In this document: positions 28,628-40,026 of the stretch, piece after piece
Position numbering within the stretch: position 1 is the first letter of the stretch
Layout: each line of letters starts with the position of its first letter
DNA from: Naasia lichenicola
GTDB lineage: Bacteria > Actinomycetota > Actinomycetes > Actinomycetales > Microbacteriaceae
Direction: 5' to 3'
Length of the DNA: 64,000 bases
NCBI RefSeq assembly: GCF_004801885.1
Contig: NZ_SSSM01000001.1
Coordinates: 248,001-312,000 of the forward strand
Position numbers and translations under genes: made by a program
The notes under the pieces: model-generated
What the model saw: only the letters and a program-made list of their open reading frames with translations
Told to the model about the DNA's origin: nothing
Databases searched by the model: none

Positions 28628-28735
28628 GGCAGAACTGTGGACTACGCCGACAGTCCGGTGCGCCGCGCGACGCCTTCTGTGGACAAGCCGCTCCATCGGC
28701 GCCCTGTGGAGGGGCCGACGGCTCGTACGACGCGG

Positions 28736-29968
28736 TCAGTCGCCCAGAGCGTCGAGCCAGATCTTGCGGGCGGCGAGAGCCTCTTCGGCCGCCTTGACCT
28801 TGCGGGCGTCGCCGCCGGCCTTGGCCTCATCGAGCTCGACCTGGAGCTTCTCGATCGCCGCGTGCAGCTGCGATGCGAGGCCCTGAGAGCGGGCCTTCGT
28901 CTCGGGGTTGGTGCGGCGCCAGTTGTCCTCTTCGAGCGACTTGACCGCGTTCTCGACCTTGCGGAGGCGCTCGTTGATCGGCTTGACGTCGTCGCGCGGC
29001 ACCTTGCCGATGAGGTCCCAGCGGCGCTGGATGCCGGTCAGCTTCTCCCGAGCCTTGACCAGGTCCTTCTCAGTCAGCAGAGGCTCGGCCTCGTCGAGGA
29101 GCGCGCGCTTGGCGGCGAGGTTCTCGCTGAACTCCTCGTTCTCCTTCGCGTCCGTCTCGGACTTGGCGGCGTAGAGCAGATCGCCGGCGGCCTTGAAGCG
29201 GGCCCAGAGGGCGTCGTCCTGGCGCTTGCCGGCGCGACCGGCGTTCTTCCACTGCTCCAGCAGATCGCGATAGGTCGAGATTCCGGCCGATCCCTGGCCT
29301 GCCAGGCCCTCCGCCTTCTCGACGAGCTCGAGCTTGCGCTTGCGGACGTCGCGATGTGCGGAGTCGAGCTCGGCGAAGAACGCGCGGCGGTGCTGCTCGA
29401 TCGTCGTCCGGGCGGCGCGGAAGCGCTTCCAGAGGTCGTCCGCAGCCCCCTTGGGCAGGCGCGGCCCCTCCTGCTGCTGCTTCTGCCAGGTGGCGAACAG
29501 CTCGTCGAGGGTCGCGGTCGCCTGCTTCCACTGGGTGGTCGCGGGGTCGGATGCGGCGAGCTTCTCGGCCTGCACGACGAGCTCCTCGCGGGCCACGAGC
29601 GCGGCCTCGACGAGGGCCTTGGACTCGGCGGTCTGCTTCTCGGTCTGCTCGGCGACGTTGCCGCGCAGCGCGCCGAGGCGCTCGGCGAGCGATGCGAGGT
29701 CGCCCACGACGTTCGCGCCCGCAATGGTCGATTCGAGCTTCTTCACCGTCTTGGCGATGTCGGCGGCCGGGGCACCGGCGCGCGACCGCTGCTCGAGGAG
29801 GCCCACCTGACCCGCGAGGTCCGCGTACTTGCGCGTGTAGTAGGCGAGTGCCTCGTCAGGTGTCGCATCGGGGTACTGCCCGACGTGGCGCTCACCGTCG
29901 TTCTCGCGGACGTAGACGTTGCCCTCGTCGTCGACGCGTCCCCAGGGTGCGGGATCTGTGGTGGTCAC
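28736..29968 (-). CDS. DUF349 domain-containing protein
   Basis: A 410-residue protein made of a short N-terminal beta part (WGRVDDEGNVYVRENDGERH) followed by tandem DUF349 helical repeats with the recurring WKxA-R..DDALWxRFKAA pattern (about 150-330). It is rich in Lys, Glu and Ala and probably forms long coiled helices. The function of DUF349 proteins in actinobacteria is unknown. GTG at 29968 has GAGGTG seven bases upstream; GTG at 29977 is an alternative. It is often found beside a cyclophilin, as here. Confidence 0.85.
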   Translation of the reverse strand: MTTTDPAPWGRVDDEGNVYVRENDGERHVGQYPDATPDEALAYYTRKYADLAGQVGLLEQRSRAGAPAADIAKTVKKLESTIAGANVVGDLASLAERLGALRGNVAEQTEKQTAESKALVEAALVAREELVVQAEKLAASDPATTQWKQATATLDELFATWQKQQQEGPRLPKGAADDLWKRFRAARTTIEQHRRAFFAELDSAHRDVRKRKLELVEKAEGLAGQGSAGISTYRDLLEQWKNAGRAGKRQDDALWARFKAAGDLLYAAKSETDAKENEEFSENLAAKRALLDEAEPLLTEKDLVKAREKLTGIQRRWDLIGKVPRDDVKPINERLRKVENAVKSLEEDNWRRTNPETKARSQGLASQLHAAIEKLQVELDEAKAGGDARKVKAAEEALAARKIWLDALGD

Positions 29969-30104
29969 GCGGGTCACCTCGGTGTAGTGGAGCGGTGCAT
30001 GCGAACAGTGGATCGCACGGGATTGCGGGGTGCGCGCAAGCCTGTCGAGCGCGCGAACAGCCTATTGCACCCCATGTCCGCCGGTCAGGGGCGGGAGGAG
30101 AGTG

Positions 30105-30890
30105 TTATTGGACCGTCACGCTGGTGATGGTGGTGGGCACGAGCGGGGCCCCGTCGGAGCTGCCGTCGACCGTGCCCGCGTCGGTGACCGCCGCGATCAG
30201 CTGATCGAGTCCGCTGGTGACCTGGCCGATCACGGTGTAGCCACCGGCGGTGTCCGAGGTGATGGTGGTGTCCGCGTAGACGATGAAGAACTGGCTGCCG
30301 TTCGAGTAGGCGTTGTCGCTCTGGCGGGCCAGTGCGATGGTCCCGGCGGGGTAGACGTCGTCGGCCGGTGCGTTCTCGATCGGTCCGAAGCTGTAGCCCA
30401 GGTCACCGCCGCCGGCACCGTCGACCGATCCGCACTGCAGCACCGAGAATCCGGTGTCCGTCAGCCGGTGACAGGTCTTGGCGTCGTAGAAGCCGGTCTG
30501 GGCGAGCGAGACGAACGAGGCGACGCCCTGGGGGGCGAGCCCGCCCTCGAGCGTGATGCCGAGCGGGATGTCGTTGAGCGTCATCTCGCCCGTCCACTCG
30601 CGGTACTCGGAGAGGTCGGCGGATGGCACGTCGCCGACATTCGCGCCCTCGGCGGCGGCGCTGGCGCTGGCGCTGGGCGTCGGGGTGGGGATCGGCACTC
30701 CCGGTCCGGCGGTGAAGTAGAAGACCTGCGCGGTGGCGGCGAGGGCGATCACGATGACTCCGGCCACGATCGCGACGATGTTGTCCCGGCGGCGCCGAGC
30801 CACCTGCTCGGCATGCACGGTCTGCTTGGCGGTGAAGCTGCGGAGGCGGGCTCGCGCGACGCGATCCGACCGGTCCTGCTTTCCCGCCAC
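30105..30890 (-). CDS. Membrane-anchored cyclophilin-type peptidyl-prolyl isomerase
   Basis: A 261-residue protein: basic cytosolic start, one membrane helix at about 38-60 (IVAIVAGVIVIALAATAQVF), a Pro/Thr/Ser linker, then a cyclophilin domain with GFYDAKTCHRL, LQCGS, and NGSQFFIVYAD. It should catalyse proline isomerisation of exported or surface proteins outside the membrane. GTG at 30890 has GGAGGA six bases before it. It lies next to the DUF349 gene and is divergent from rarA. Confidence 0.9.
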   Translation of the reverse strand: MAGKQDRSDRVARARLRSFTAKQTVHAEQVARRRRDNIVAIVAGVIVIALAATAQVFYFTAGPGVPIPTPTPSASASAAAEGANVGDVPSADLSEYREWTGEMTLNDIPLGITLEGGLAPQGVASFVSLAQTGFYDAKTCHRLTDTGFSVLQCGSVDGAGGGDLGYSFGPIENAPADDVYPAGTIALARQSDNAYSNGSQFFIVYADTTITSDTAGGYTVIGQVTSGLDQLIAAVTDAGTVDGSSDGAPLVPTTITSVTVQ

Positions 30891-31042
30891 GGGTCCTCCA
30901 ACTGGTTGCGTCGACCCGCTCGGGGCCGGCCGATCTGCCGCGGACGCACCTGTCGTCGTCCGCCGATGAGCATAGGGCGTCACCTCGATGAGCCCGCCGA
31001 GGAATCGCCCTCGTTGTCCGAGGGGGCATCTAGCATCGGGGG

Positions 31043-32383
31043 GTGACCCCGCAGCCCGGCCTCCGCACCGGCTCCACGCCTCTCGCCGTGAGGATGAGGC
31101 CCCGCAGCCTCGACGAGGTCGCGGGCCAGAAGCATCTGCTGGGCCCCGGGTCGCCGCTTGTCGCGCTCGCGGGTGACATCTCGGGGGAGCGCGGCGCGGT
31201 ATCCGTCATCCTCTGGGGTCCGCCGGGCACCGGCAAGACCACGCTCGCTCAGGCGATCGCGCACAGCTCCGGGCGCCGCTTCGTCGAGCTGTCGGCGGTC
31301 ACCGCAGGGGTGCGCGACGTGCGGGCGGTGATGGAGGAGGCGATGTCCCAGCGCGACCTCTACGGCGTCTCGACGGTGCTCTTCCTCGATGAGATCCACC
31401 GCTTCACCAAGGCTCAGCAGGACGCGCTCCTTCCCGGCGTCGAGAACGGCTGGGTCATCCTCGTCGCCGCCACCACCGAGAATCCCTCGTTCTCCGTCAT
31501 CTCCCCGCTGCTGTCCCGTTCCCTGCTCCTGACGCTCGAGACGCTCGGCGACGACGATCTGGGCCTCCTCATCGATCGCGCCGTCAGCGACGAGCGCGGG
31601 CTCGACGGCCGGGTCGAGCTGACAGCCGAGGCGCGGGACCAGCTGATCCGCCTCGCGTCAGGAGATGCCCGACGGGCGCTGACCGCCCTCGAGGCGGCGG
31701 CCTTCGCGGCGGCGTCCGTCGAGCGCGACGAGGAGGACGAGACGCTGCCCGTGATCACGGCGGAGCTCGTCGCGGCCGCGGTCGACCGCGCCCTGCTGCG
31801 CTACGACCGACAGGGTGACGAGCACTACGACGTGATCAGCGCATTCATCAAGTCGGTGCGCGGCTCCGACGTCGACGCCGCCATCCACTACCTGGCGCGG
31901 ATGATCGAGGCAGGGGAGGACCCGCGGTTCATCGCGCGGCGGATCATCGTCTCGGCCGCTGAGGACATCGGCATGGCCGACCCGCAGGCGCTCGTGATCG
32001 CGATCGCCGCGGCCGACGCCGTGCAGTTCATCGGCATGCCCGAGGGGCGCATCCCGCTGGCCGAGGCGGTCACCTACCTCGCCACAGCGCCCAAGTCGAA
32101 CGCCTCGTACCTGGCCATCAACAGCGCGATCGCCGACGTGCGGGCCGGAAAGATCGGCCGCGTGCCCAAGCCGCTGCGCGACGCCCACTACCCGGGCGCC
32201 AAGAAGCTGGGGCACGGCAGCGGGTACAAGTACGCCCACGACTACGACCACGGCGTGGTGGCGCAGCAGTACCTGCCCGACGAGCTGAAGAGCACCACCT
32301 ACTACTCGCCGACCGGCAACGGCTACGAGCGCGACGTCTCCGCCCGCCTCGAGCGCCTCCGGAAGATCCTGCGCGGGGAGTGA
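31043..32383 (+). CDS. rarA: Replication-associated recombination protein A (RarA/MgsA)
   Basis: A 446-residue AAA+ ATPase with Walker [17 protein letters not shown], Walker [10 protein letters not shown], sensor [10 protein letters not shown], and the C-terminal tetramerisation domain ([13 protein letters not shown]). It acts at stalled replication forks. GTG at 31043 follows TAGCAT (31031-31036) by six bases, so translation probably starts at the transcript's 5' end. The gap after it carries repeats and the rpsD leader. Confidence 0.94.
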   Translation: MTPQPGLRTGSTPLAVRMRPRSLDEVAGQKHLLGPGSPLVALAGDISGERGAVSVILWGPPGTGKTTLAQAIAHSSGRRFVELSAVTAGVRDVRAVMEEAMSQRDLYGVSTVLFLDEIHRFTKAQQDALLPGVENGWVILVAATTENPSFSVISPLLSRSLLLTLETLGDDDLGLLIDRAVSDERGLDGRVELTAEARDQLIRLASGDARRALTALEAAAFAAASVERDEEDETLPVITAELVAAAVDRALLRYDRQGDEHYDVISAFIKSVRGSDVDAAIHYLARMIEAGEDPRFIARRIIVSAAEDIGMADPQALVIAIAAADAVQFIGMPEGRIPLAEAVTYLATAPKSNASYLAINSAIADVRAGKIGRVPKPLRDAHYPGAKKLGHGSGYKYAHDYDHGVVAQQYLPDELKSTTYYSPTGNGYERDVSARLERLRKILRGE

Positions 32384-32435
32384 TGCGGGCTCGTCCAGTC
32401 CGCTCGTTCGGCGCTTGAGCTCGTCGGAGCGCGAC

Positions 32436-32525
32436 GTGAGATGACGCAAGTGGTGGGTGTTGAGCGCCGCAACCCACCACTTGCGTCACCTCACGGCGGC
32501 AACACCCACCACTCGAGTCACCTCA
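32436..32525. repeat. Palindromic element with three ACCCACCACTTGCGTCA words
   Basis: Arms 32436-32458 and 32472-32494 are inverted copies (23 bp, one mismatch) around a 13-base spacer. A third copy in the right-arm orientation lies at 32504-32525, exactly 32 bases after the second. It may form a hairpin just after rarA and could act as its terminator. Confidence 0.85.
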
Positions 32526-32668
32526 TGCCCGGCCGCCCCCCCCCAGGTACAGCAACCGCTCCGCGCAACCCGGCCACCACCATCCCCAGCGCAGTGGAGC
32601 CGCGGCAGACCACAAGACGTGACCCGTCCTCCTCGAGTGCCGGCGTGGCCACAGCGCCGTGGACTGCG

Positions 32669-32689
32669 CTCCTCGACCAACGAGGAAGT
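32669..32689 (+). repeat. Partial third copy of the ruvC-ruvA gap repeat
   Basis: CTCCTCGACCAACGAGGAAGT matches 20051-20071 with one change. It covers the end of the right outer arm and the flank after it; no opposing arm is nearby. Confidence 0.7.
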
Positions 32690-32716
32690 GCGGCCTGCTC
32701 CGGCGTCGCCGGGGTG

Positions 32717-32927
32717 ATAGCATCTTCGTTGGCCTTCTGCGGGTCCGAAGCGAGGCTGCGCATCGGACCGGTGAAGGGATGTATGCCTGTAGCCGGCTGA
32801 TCCCACGGTCCGAATCCCTCTGCTCATCCGACGCGCACTCGCGCGATCGGTTGGCCAGGCACCCGTGCTCTTCGAAGCGCAGGGCGCCGGCTACAAAATC
32901 CGCATGCTTTCCAACTGAAAGGTCCCC
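32717..32927 (+). promoter_or_regulatory. Candidate promoter and long leader of rpsD
   Basis: TAGCAT (32717-32722) could be a -10, giving a leader of about 200 bases. Within it GTAGCCGGC (32789-32797) is complementary to GCCGGCTAC (32886-32894), shortly before the ribosome site. S4 represses its own mRNA in several bacteria, so an autoregulatory fold is possible; the sequence match to a known class is not established. Confidence 0.35.
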
Positions 32928-33557
32928 GTGTCTACCAAGTCACGCACCCGCAGCAAGACCCGCCTGTCCCGCGCGCTCGGCATCGCGCTCACCCCGAAGG
33001 CCGCCAAGTACCTCGAGAAGCGTCCGTACGCTCCCGGTGAGCACGGCCGCACCAAGCGCAAGCAGGACAGCGACTACGCCGTCCGTCTGCGCGAGAAGCA
33101 GCGTCTGCGCGCCCAGTACGGCATCCGCGAGGCCCAGCTCCGCATCGTCTTCAACGAGGCACGCCGCGCCGCGGGCCTGACCGGTGAGAACCTGGTCGAG
33201 CTGCTCGAGCTGCGCCTCGACGCCCTCGTGCTCCGCGCCGGCTTCGCCCGGACCACCGCGCAGGCACGCCAGCTCGTCGTGCACCGCCACATCCTCGTCG
33301 ACGGCCAGCTCGTCGACCGCCCCTCCTTCCGCGTCAAGCCGGGCCAGCTCATCCACGTCAAGGAGAAGAGCGAGTCGCTCGAGCCCTTCCAGGTCGCCGC
33401 CGCCGGCGCCCACGCCGACGTGCTCGCCAAGGTCCCGAGCTACCTCGAGGTCGAGATCGACAAGCTGCAGGCGCGCCTCATCCGCCGCCCGAAGCGCGCC
33501 GAGGTTCCCGTCACCGCTGAGGTTCAGCTGGTCGTGGAGTACTACGCCGCTCGATAG
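32928..33557 (+). CDS. rpsD: 30S ribosomal protein S4
   Basis: A 209-residue primary rRNA-binding protein of the small subunit. The N-terminal RSRTKRLSRALG-type region lacks the zinc cysteines seen in some S4 proteins. The S4 RNA-binding domain is at about 98-160 (LDALVLRAGFARTTAQARQL, VHRHILVDGQ). GTG at 32928 with AAAGGT upstream. It stands alone, outside the alpha operon, as in many actinobacteria. A strong hairpin follows. Confidence 0.96.
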   Translation: MSTKSRTRSKTRLSRALGIALTPKAAKYLEKRPYAPGEHGRTKRKQDSDYAVRLREKQRLRAQYGIREAQLRIVFNEARRAAGLTGENLVELLELRLDALVLRAGFARTTAQARQLVVHRHILVDGQLVDRPSFRVKPGQLIHVKEKSESLEPFQVAAAGAHADVLAKVPSYLEVEIDKLQARLIRRPKRAEVPVTAEVQLVVEYYAAR

Positions 33558-33570
33558 TTGCGACATCATG

Positions 33571-33598
33571 GAGGCGGGCTCGGTTTCGAGCCCGCCTC
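33571..33598 (+). terminator. Strong hairpin after rpsD
   Basis: GAGGCGGGCTCG-GTTT-CGAGCCCGCCTC: a perfect 12-bp stem with a four-base loop, 13 bases after the rpsD stop. A short T-containing stretch follows (TGTGCGTT). Confidence 0.85.
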
Positions 33599-33638
33599 TG
33601 TGCGTTAAGGCACACGCAGGTAGAAGAAGGGTCGGATC

Positions 33639-34031
33639 ATGACGGGTGGCGACATCGCCGGACTCATCGCCGCGGGAGTGTTCGCGGTGCTCGTCGCCGT
33701 GATCGCGATCCCGCTGGTCAAGCTCGGGAAGGTCTTCGATCAGACCACCGAGGCGATCAAGGAGGCCACGGTCGGCATCACGCCGATCCTGGAGGAGACG
33801 ACCACCACGATCCGCGAGGCGAACAAGCAGCTGGTGCGCGTCGACGCCATCACCGGCAACGTCTCCGAGGTCACCGGCAATGTGTCCGCCCTCGTCGCGC
33901 TCTTCGCAGCATCGGTCGGCGGACCGCTGATCAAGCTCTCGGGCTTCACGGCAGGGGTGAGCGCCGCACTCGTCGGCATCCGCGGCGGCAAGGCCGCCGG
34001 AGGCGCGAAGAAGTCCAGGCGCAAGAAGTAG
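33639..34031 (+). CDS. DUF948 domain membrane-associated protein
   Basis: A 130-residue protein with an N-terminal membrane helix (about 6-28, IAGLIAAGVFAVLVAVIAIPLV), then a Thr/Glu-rich amphipathic coiled region (about 30-80) and a lysine-rich end (KKSRRKK). DUF948 proteins are common between rpsD and alaS in actinobacteria and of unknown function. ATG at 33639 is preceded by GAAGAAGGG. Confidence 0.8.
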   Translation: MTGGDIAGLIAAGVFAVLVAVIAIPLVKLGKVFDQTTEAIKEATVGITPILEETTTTIREANKQLVRVDAITGNVSEVTGNVSALVALFAASVGGPLIKLSGFTAGVSAALVGIRGGKAAGGAKKSRRKK

Positions 34032-34185
34032 CGATTCCCGGGCACGTAGGAATCGCTCGGACACACCGCGTACGGCGTGCCGGCGCAGCCCAGATCTGCC
34101 GGAGGTGCCTCATCCCGGCCGTGTCGGACGTCCCGATAAACTCGCTCACAGACGCCCGACCGCGGGTCCACCGGAGGGAAGCACC

Positions 34186-34404
34186 ATGAAGAACGTGTTG
34201 TGGCTGATCATCGGCGGCGCGACAGGACTCGCCGTCGCATACGGCGCATCGCGCACCGCACGGGGCAAGGCCTTCCTGGCCGACCTCGACGATCGGACCT
34301 CCGAGTTCAGCAAGGCCGTCGCCGACAGCTACCGTGCGCGCGAGGCGGAGTTGCGCGCCGCCATCAGCAAGGCGGACGACGCGATCTCCGACTTCCGCAG
34401 GTAG
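34186..34404 (+). CDS. Small membrane-anchored protein before alaS
   Basis: A 72-residue protein: helix at about 4-20 (VLWLIIGGATGLAVAYG) and an amphipathic cytosolic helix after it (DLDDRTSEFSKAVADSYR). GGAGGGA lies just upstream of ATG. It sits in the same place as small proteins that accompany DUF948 before alaS in related bacteria. No function assigned. Its charged tail suggests protein or membrane binding. Confidence 0.65.
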   Translation: MKNVLWLIIGGATGLAVAYGASRTARGKAFLADLDDRTSEFSKAVADSYRAREAELRAAISKADDAISDFRR

Positions 34405-34429
34405 CTTGCGGCCGTTCCGCGCGACCTCC

Positions 34430-34465
34430 CGCACCACCATCCGCACCATCATTCGCACCACCATT
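34430..34465. repeat. 12-base tandem repeat, three units
   Basis: CGCACCACCATC, CGCACCATCATT and CGCACCACCATT follow each other directly, in the 96-base gap before alaS. It looks like local slippage. Confidence 0.8.
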
Positions 34466-34500
34466 CACCGGGCGCATCCCGCCCAGATCTGACAAGGCCC

Positions 34501-37158
<2,658 letters not shown>

Positions 37159-37197
37159 GCCGCACCGCCCGCGATGGAACAGGGGCTGGACGGCGGC

Positions 37198-37659
37198 ATG
37201 CGACGCGGAGTGCGGATCGGGGTCGACGTCGGGCGTGCCCGCGTCGGCCTCGCCGCCAGCGATCCGCACGGCATCCTCGCCTCACCCGTGGAGACGATCC
37301 AGCGCCGGGAGGAGCTCGCGCCTGTCCTCGACCGCGTGCTGGTCGAGGCAGCCGACCGGGCGGCCATCGAGATCGTGGTCGGGCTGCCCATCTCCCTGTC
37401 CGGAGGGGACACGCCGTCCACCGCGGATGCACGGGAATTCGCGGCAGCGCTGGCCGCGAAGTCCGACATACCGGTGCGGATGATCGACGAGCGGCTGAGC
37501 ACGGTATCCGCCCAGGCCGCCCTCCATGCGAGCGGTAGGAAGACGCGCGGGTCGCGTCCCGTGATCGACCAAGTGGCCGCAGTTATACTTCTGCAACACG
37601 CTCTCGACTCCGAGCGGGCTGGCGGGGGGCCACCCGGGACGACGATCGAGCCGAACTGA
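37198..37659 (+). CDS. ruvX: Holliday junction resolvase-like protein RuvX (YqgF)
   Basis: A 153-residue RNase-H-fold protein with GVRIGVDVGRARVGLAASDP, EIVVGLPISLSG, MIDERLSTVSAQ and IDQVAAVILLQHAL, the conserved YqgF segments and acidic site. It processes pre-16S rRNA and/or resolves junctions in other bacteria. Position between alaS and mltG is conserved. ATG at 37198 is chosen as the start just before the first strand; ATG at 37174 is possible. Confidence 0.9.
   Translation: MRRGVRIGVDVGRARVGLAASDPHGILASPVETIQRREELAPVLDRVLVEAADRAAIEIVVGLPISLSGGDTPSTADAREFAAALAAKSDIPVRMIDERLSTVSAQAALHASGRKTRGSRPVIDQVAAVILLQHALDSERAGGGPPGTTIEPN
37584..37589 (+). promoter_or_regulatory. Candidate -10 hexamer (TATACT) for mltG
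   Basis: TATACT inside the 3' end of ruvX, 78 bases before mltG; the best -10 match in the window, but it sits in a coding sequence. Confidence 0.35.
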
Positions 37660-37661
37660 AA

Positions 37662-39200
37662 GTGCTGATCGTGTCCCACTCTTCACCTCCCAGCTCGGCG
37701 ACGGGCGAAGGACCTGATGCGGGCGCGACCACCCCGATCCCCGTGCAGAGCGCATCGCAGCCGGGGTTCCCGCAGCAGGGCAGCCGCCGTCAGGCTGCAC
37801 CGCAGCAGCAGGGTGCACCGCAGCAGCAGGGCGTCCAGCAGCAGGGCGTCCAGCAGCAGGGCGTCCGCCGTCAATCCGCAGCGCAGCGGGTCGGCGCGTC
37901 TCAGACGGCACCGCAGCAGGGCGCCGCAGACGATCGCACCTCCTCGGAGTACGCGCCGACCTGGGATCAGCTCCTCGGCTCCGACGGCGCACGAGACAGG
38001 TCCGACGCCGAGAACCAGCTCCCCGCCACGAGCCGCCGCGAACTTCGCGACCGCGAAGCGGGTGGGCGTGGGCGTCTGCGCCGCAACGAGGAGACCTACG
38101 GCTTCCCCTCCGTCGCTCCGCCCAAGCGCAAGCACCGCTGGGTCGGCTGGGTGGTCGGCCCGATCGTCACCATCGGGATCATCGGCGGTGGCCTGGTGGG
38201 CGCCGCCTATCTCCTGGTGCCCGACTGGCCCGCCAAGCTCGACGAGTACTTCGCCGGTCCGCCGGTGATCGACTACACCGGCACCGGCGTCGACCCCGTG
38301 ACGGTCGTCATCCATGACGGCGACATCGGCTCCGACGTCGCCAAGACCCTCGTGCGCTCCGGTGTCACGATGACCTTCGACTCCTTCTACGACCTGCTGC
38401 TCGCCGAGGACGAGGCCCCCGTGTTCCAGCCGGGCGCCTACACGCTGAAGACCCAGATGAGCGCACAGTCCGCCCTCGACGCCCTGCTCGATCCGGCCAA
38501 CAAGCTGCAGAACCAGGTCGTGATCCCCGAGGGCGAGAGCATGTCCAACGCGCTCGTCTCGGTCTCCGAGGGTTCCGGCATCCCGCTCGAGGACCTCACG
38601 ACGGCAGCCGCCGACTACGGCTCCTACGGGCTGCCGGCTGGCGCCACGAGCCTCGAGGGCTTCCTCTTCCCGGCGACCTACATCTTCGACCCGGGCACCA
38701 CTGCGCATGATGCGCTGCAGATCATGGTCAACCGCACGTTCGAGTCGCTCGACGCCGCAGGAGTCGCTCCCGACGACCGCTTCCGGGTCATCACGTTCGC
38801 CTCCCTCGTGCAGCGCGAGGCGGGGCTGCGCGACGACTTCTACAAGGTCGCACGAGTGTTCCAGAACCGCCTCGATCAGGGCATGGCACTGCAGTCCGAC
38901 GCGACCGTCGCCTACGGATCCGGCAACACGGATCGGGTCAGCACGACGGACGAGGAGCGCCTCAATGAGGCGAACCTCTACAACACCTACGTGCACCCCG
39001 GCCTGCCGATCGGGCCGATCTCGAACCCGGGCGACCTCGCCATCGACGCGGTGCTGCATCCGGCCGACGGACCGTGGCTGTACTTCGTGACCGTCAACCT
39101 GGAGACAGGCGAGACCGTCTTCTCCGAGACGCTCGATGAGCACGAGGCGGCGGTCAACCAGTGGCTCGGCTGGATGGACGAGCACCCGGAGTACCAGTAG
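37662..39200 (+). CDS. mltG: Endolytic transglycosylase MltG
   Basis: A 512-residue membrane protein. The cytosolic N-terminus of about 160 residues is disordered and holds a Gln-rich repeat (QQQGV units). One membrane helix lies at about 162-187. The extracytoplasmic YceG domain has [10 protein letters not shown] (catalytic Glu), [10 protein letters not shown] and [17 protein letters not shown]. It cuts nascent glycan strands during cell wall growth. GTG at 37662, three codons before a second GTG; the real start is uncertain. aroE overlaps its stop by one base. Confidence 0.92.
   Translation: MLIVSHSSPPSSATGEGPDAGATTPIPVQSASQPGFPQQGSRRQAAPQQQGAPQQQGVQQQGVQQQGVRRQSAAQRVGASQTAPQQGAADDRTSSEYAPTWDQLLGSDGARDRSDAENQLPATSRRELRDREAGGRGRLRRNEETYGFPSVAPPKRKHRWVGWVVGPIVTIGIIGGGLVGAAYLLVPDWPAKLDEYFAGPPVIDYTGTGVDPVTVVIHDGDIGSDVAKTLVRSGVTMTFDSFYDLLLAEDEAPVFQPGAYTLKTQMSAQSALDALLDPANKLQNQVVIPEGESMSNALVSVSEGSGIPLEDLTTAAADYGSYGLPAGATSLEGFLFPATYIFDPGTTAHDALQIMVNRTFESLDAAGVAPDDRFRVITFASLVQREAGLRDDFYKVARVFQNRLDQGMALQSDATVAYGSGNTDRVSTTDEERLNEANLYNTYVHPGLPIGPISNPGDLAIDAVLHPADGPWLYFVTVNLETGETVFSETLDEHEAAVNQWLGWMDEHPEYQ
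37803..37865 (+). repeat. 15-base repeat inside mltG (QQQGV)
   Basis: Three exact units of CAGCAGCAGGGCGTC (37821-37835, 37836-37850, 37851-37865) follow a related unit at 37803. They add five residues each to the disordered cytosolic tail, so unit number can change without a frameshift. Confidence 0.9.
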
Positions 39201-40024
39201 TGCCGCGGGAGCACCGCCGGTTCGCGGTGCTCGGATCGCCCATCGCCCACTCGAAGTCGCCCGACCTGCACGCGGCGGCGTCCCGGGTGCTCGGACTGGA
39301 CTGGAGCTACGGCCGGCAGGAGATCGACCAGGCCGGGCTCGCCGACTTCGTCGACGGACTCGATGCCAGCTGGCGAGGCCTGTCGCTCACCATGCCTCTC
39401 AAGGAGACCGTCCTCCCGCTTCTCACCGACGTCGATCCGCTGGTCGAGCTCACGGGGGCGGCCAACACCGTGGTGTTCGACGGCGAGCGACGGCTCGGCT
39501 TCAACACGGACGTGCAGGGGATCGTCGCCGCGTTCCGCGAGCGGGGGATCCCTTCGGTCGAGCGCGGCCTGCTGCTCGGCACGGGAGCCACCGCGCGATC
39601 CACCGTCGTGGCGCTGCAGCGCCTGGGAGTCCACTCGCTCGTGGTGAGCGGACGCACGGCAGCCCGCGCCGAGGAGGTGGCGGAGCTCGCCCGGAGTCTT
39701 GGCGTGCGCGCCGATGTGCACCGCCTCGGCGACCAGTGGCCGCACGACTCGTTCGACGTCATCGCCAGCACCCTGCCCGGCTCGACCGAGATCGACCTGC
39801 CGATCCTGGCGCACACCGGGGTGCTGTTCGACGTCGCCTACGGCCCCGAGCCGAGCGCGGCATCACGCCTCATCCCGGCGGAGGCGATCGTCGACGGCCT
39901 CGACATGCTGATCCACCAGGCGCTGCTGCAGGTGCGGGCCTTCCTCACCGGCGATCCCACCCGTGCGCTTCCGCAGGAGGCCGAGGTGCTCCAGGCCATG
40001 AAGGCGGCTGTGGGAGGATTCTGA
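39200..40024 (+). CDS. aroE: Shikimate dehydrogenase
   Basis: A 274-residue enzyme reducing 3-dehydroshikimate to shikimate with NADPH. The substrate loop [21 protein letters not shown] and the NAD(P) fold [12 protein letters not shown] are present; the 'NTD' motif is in [12 protein letters not shown] at 39200 overlaps the mltG stop by one base. It is the first of aroE-aroC-aroK-aroB. Confidence 0.93.
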   Translation: MPREHRRFAVLGSPIAHSKSPDLHAAASRVLGLDWSYGRQEIDQAGLADFVDGLDASWRGLSLTMPLKETVLPLLTDVDPLVELTGAANTVVFDGERRLGFNTDVQGIVAAFRERGIPSVERGLLLGTGATARSTVVALQRLGVHSLVVSGRTAARAEEVAELARSLGVRADVHRLGDQWPHDSFDVIASTLPGSTEIDLPILAHTGVLFDVAYGPEPSAASRLIPAEAIVDGLDMLIHQALLQVRAFLTGDPTRALPQEAEVLQAMKAAVGGF

Positions 40025-40026
40025 GC

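Larger units (their letters stand above)
32384..32927. other. Gene-free gap between rarA and rpsD
   Basis: 544 bases without a supported gene. It contains a palindromic repeat (32436-32525), a poly-C run at 32536-32543, a 21-base piece of the ruvC-ruvA repeat (32669-32689), a TAGCAT promoter-like hexamer (32717-32722) and a likely long rpsD leader with a 9-bp distant pairing. Confidence 0.75.

Noticed and set aside
37662-37670. CTG or GTG choice making mltG part of ruvX
   Set aside because: The ruvX stop at 37657-37659 is in another frame; the two are separate genes.
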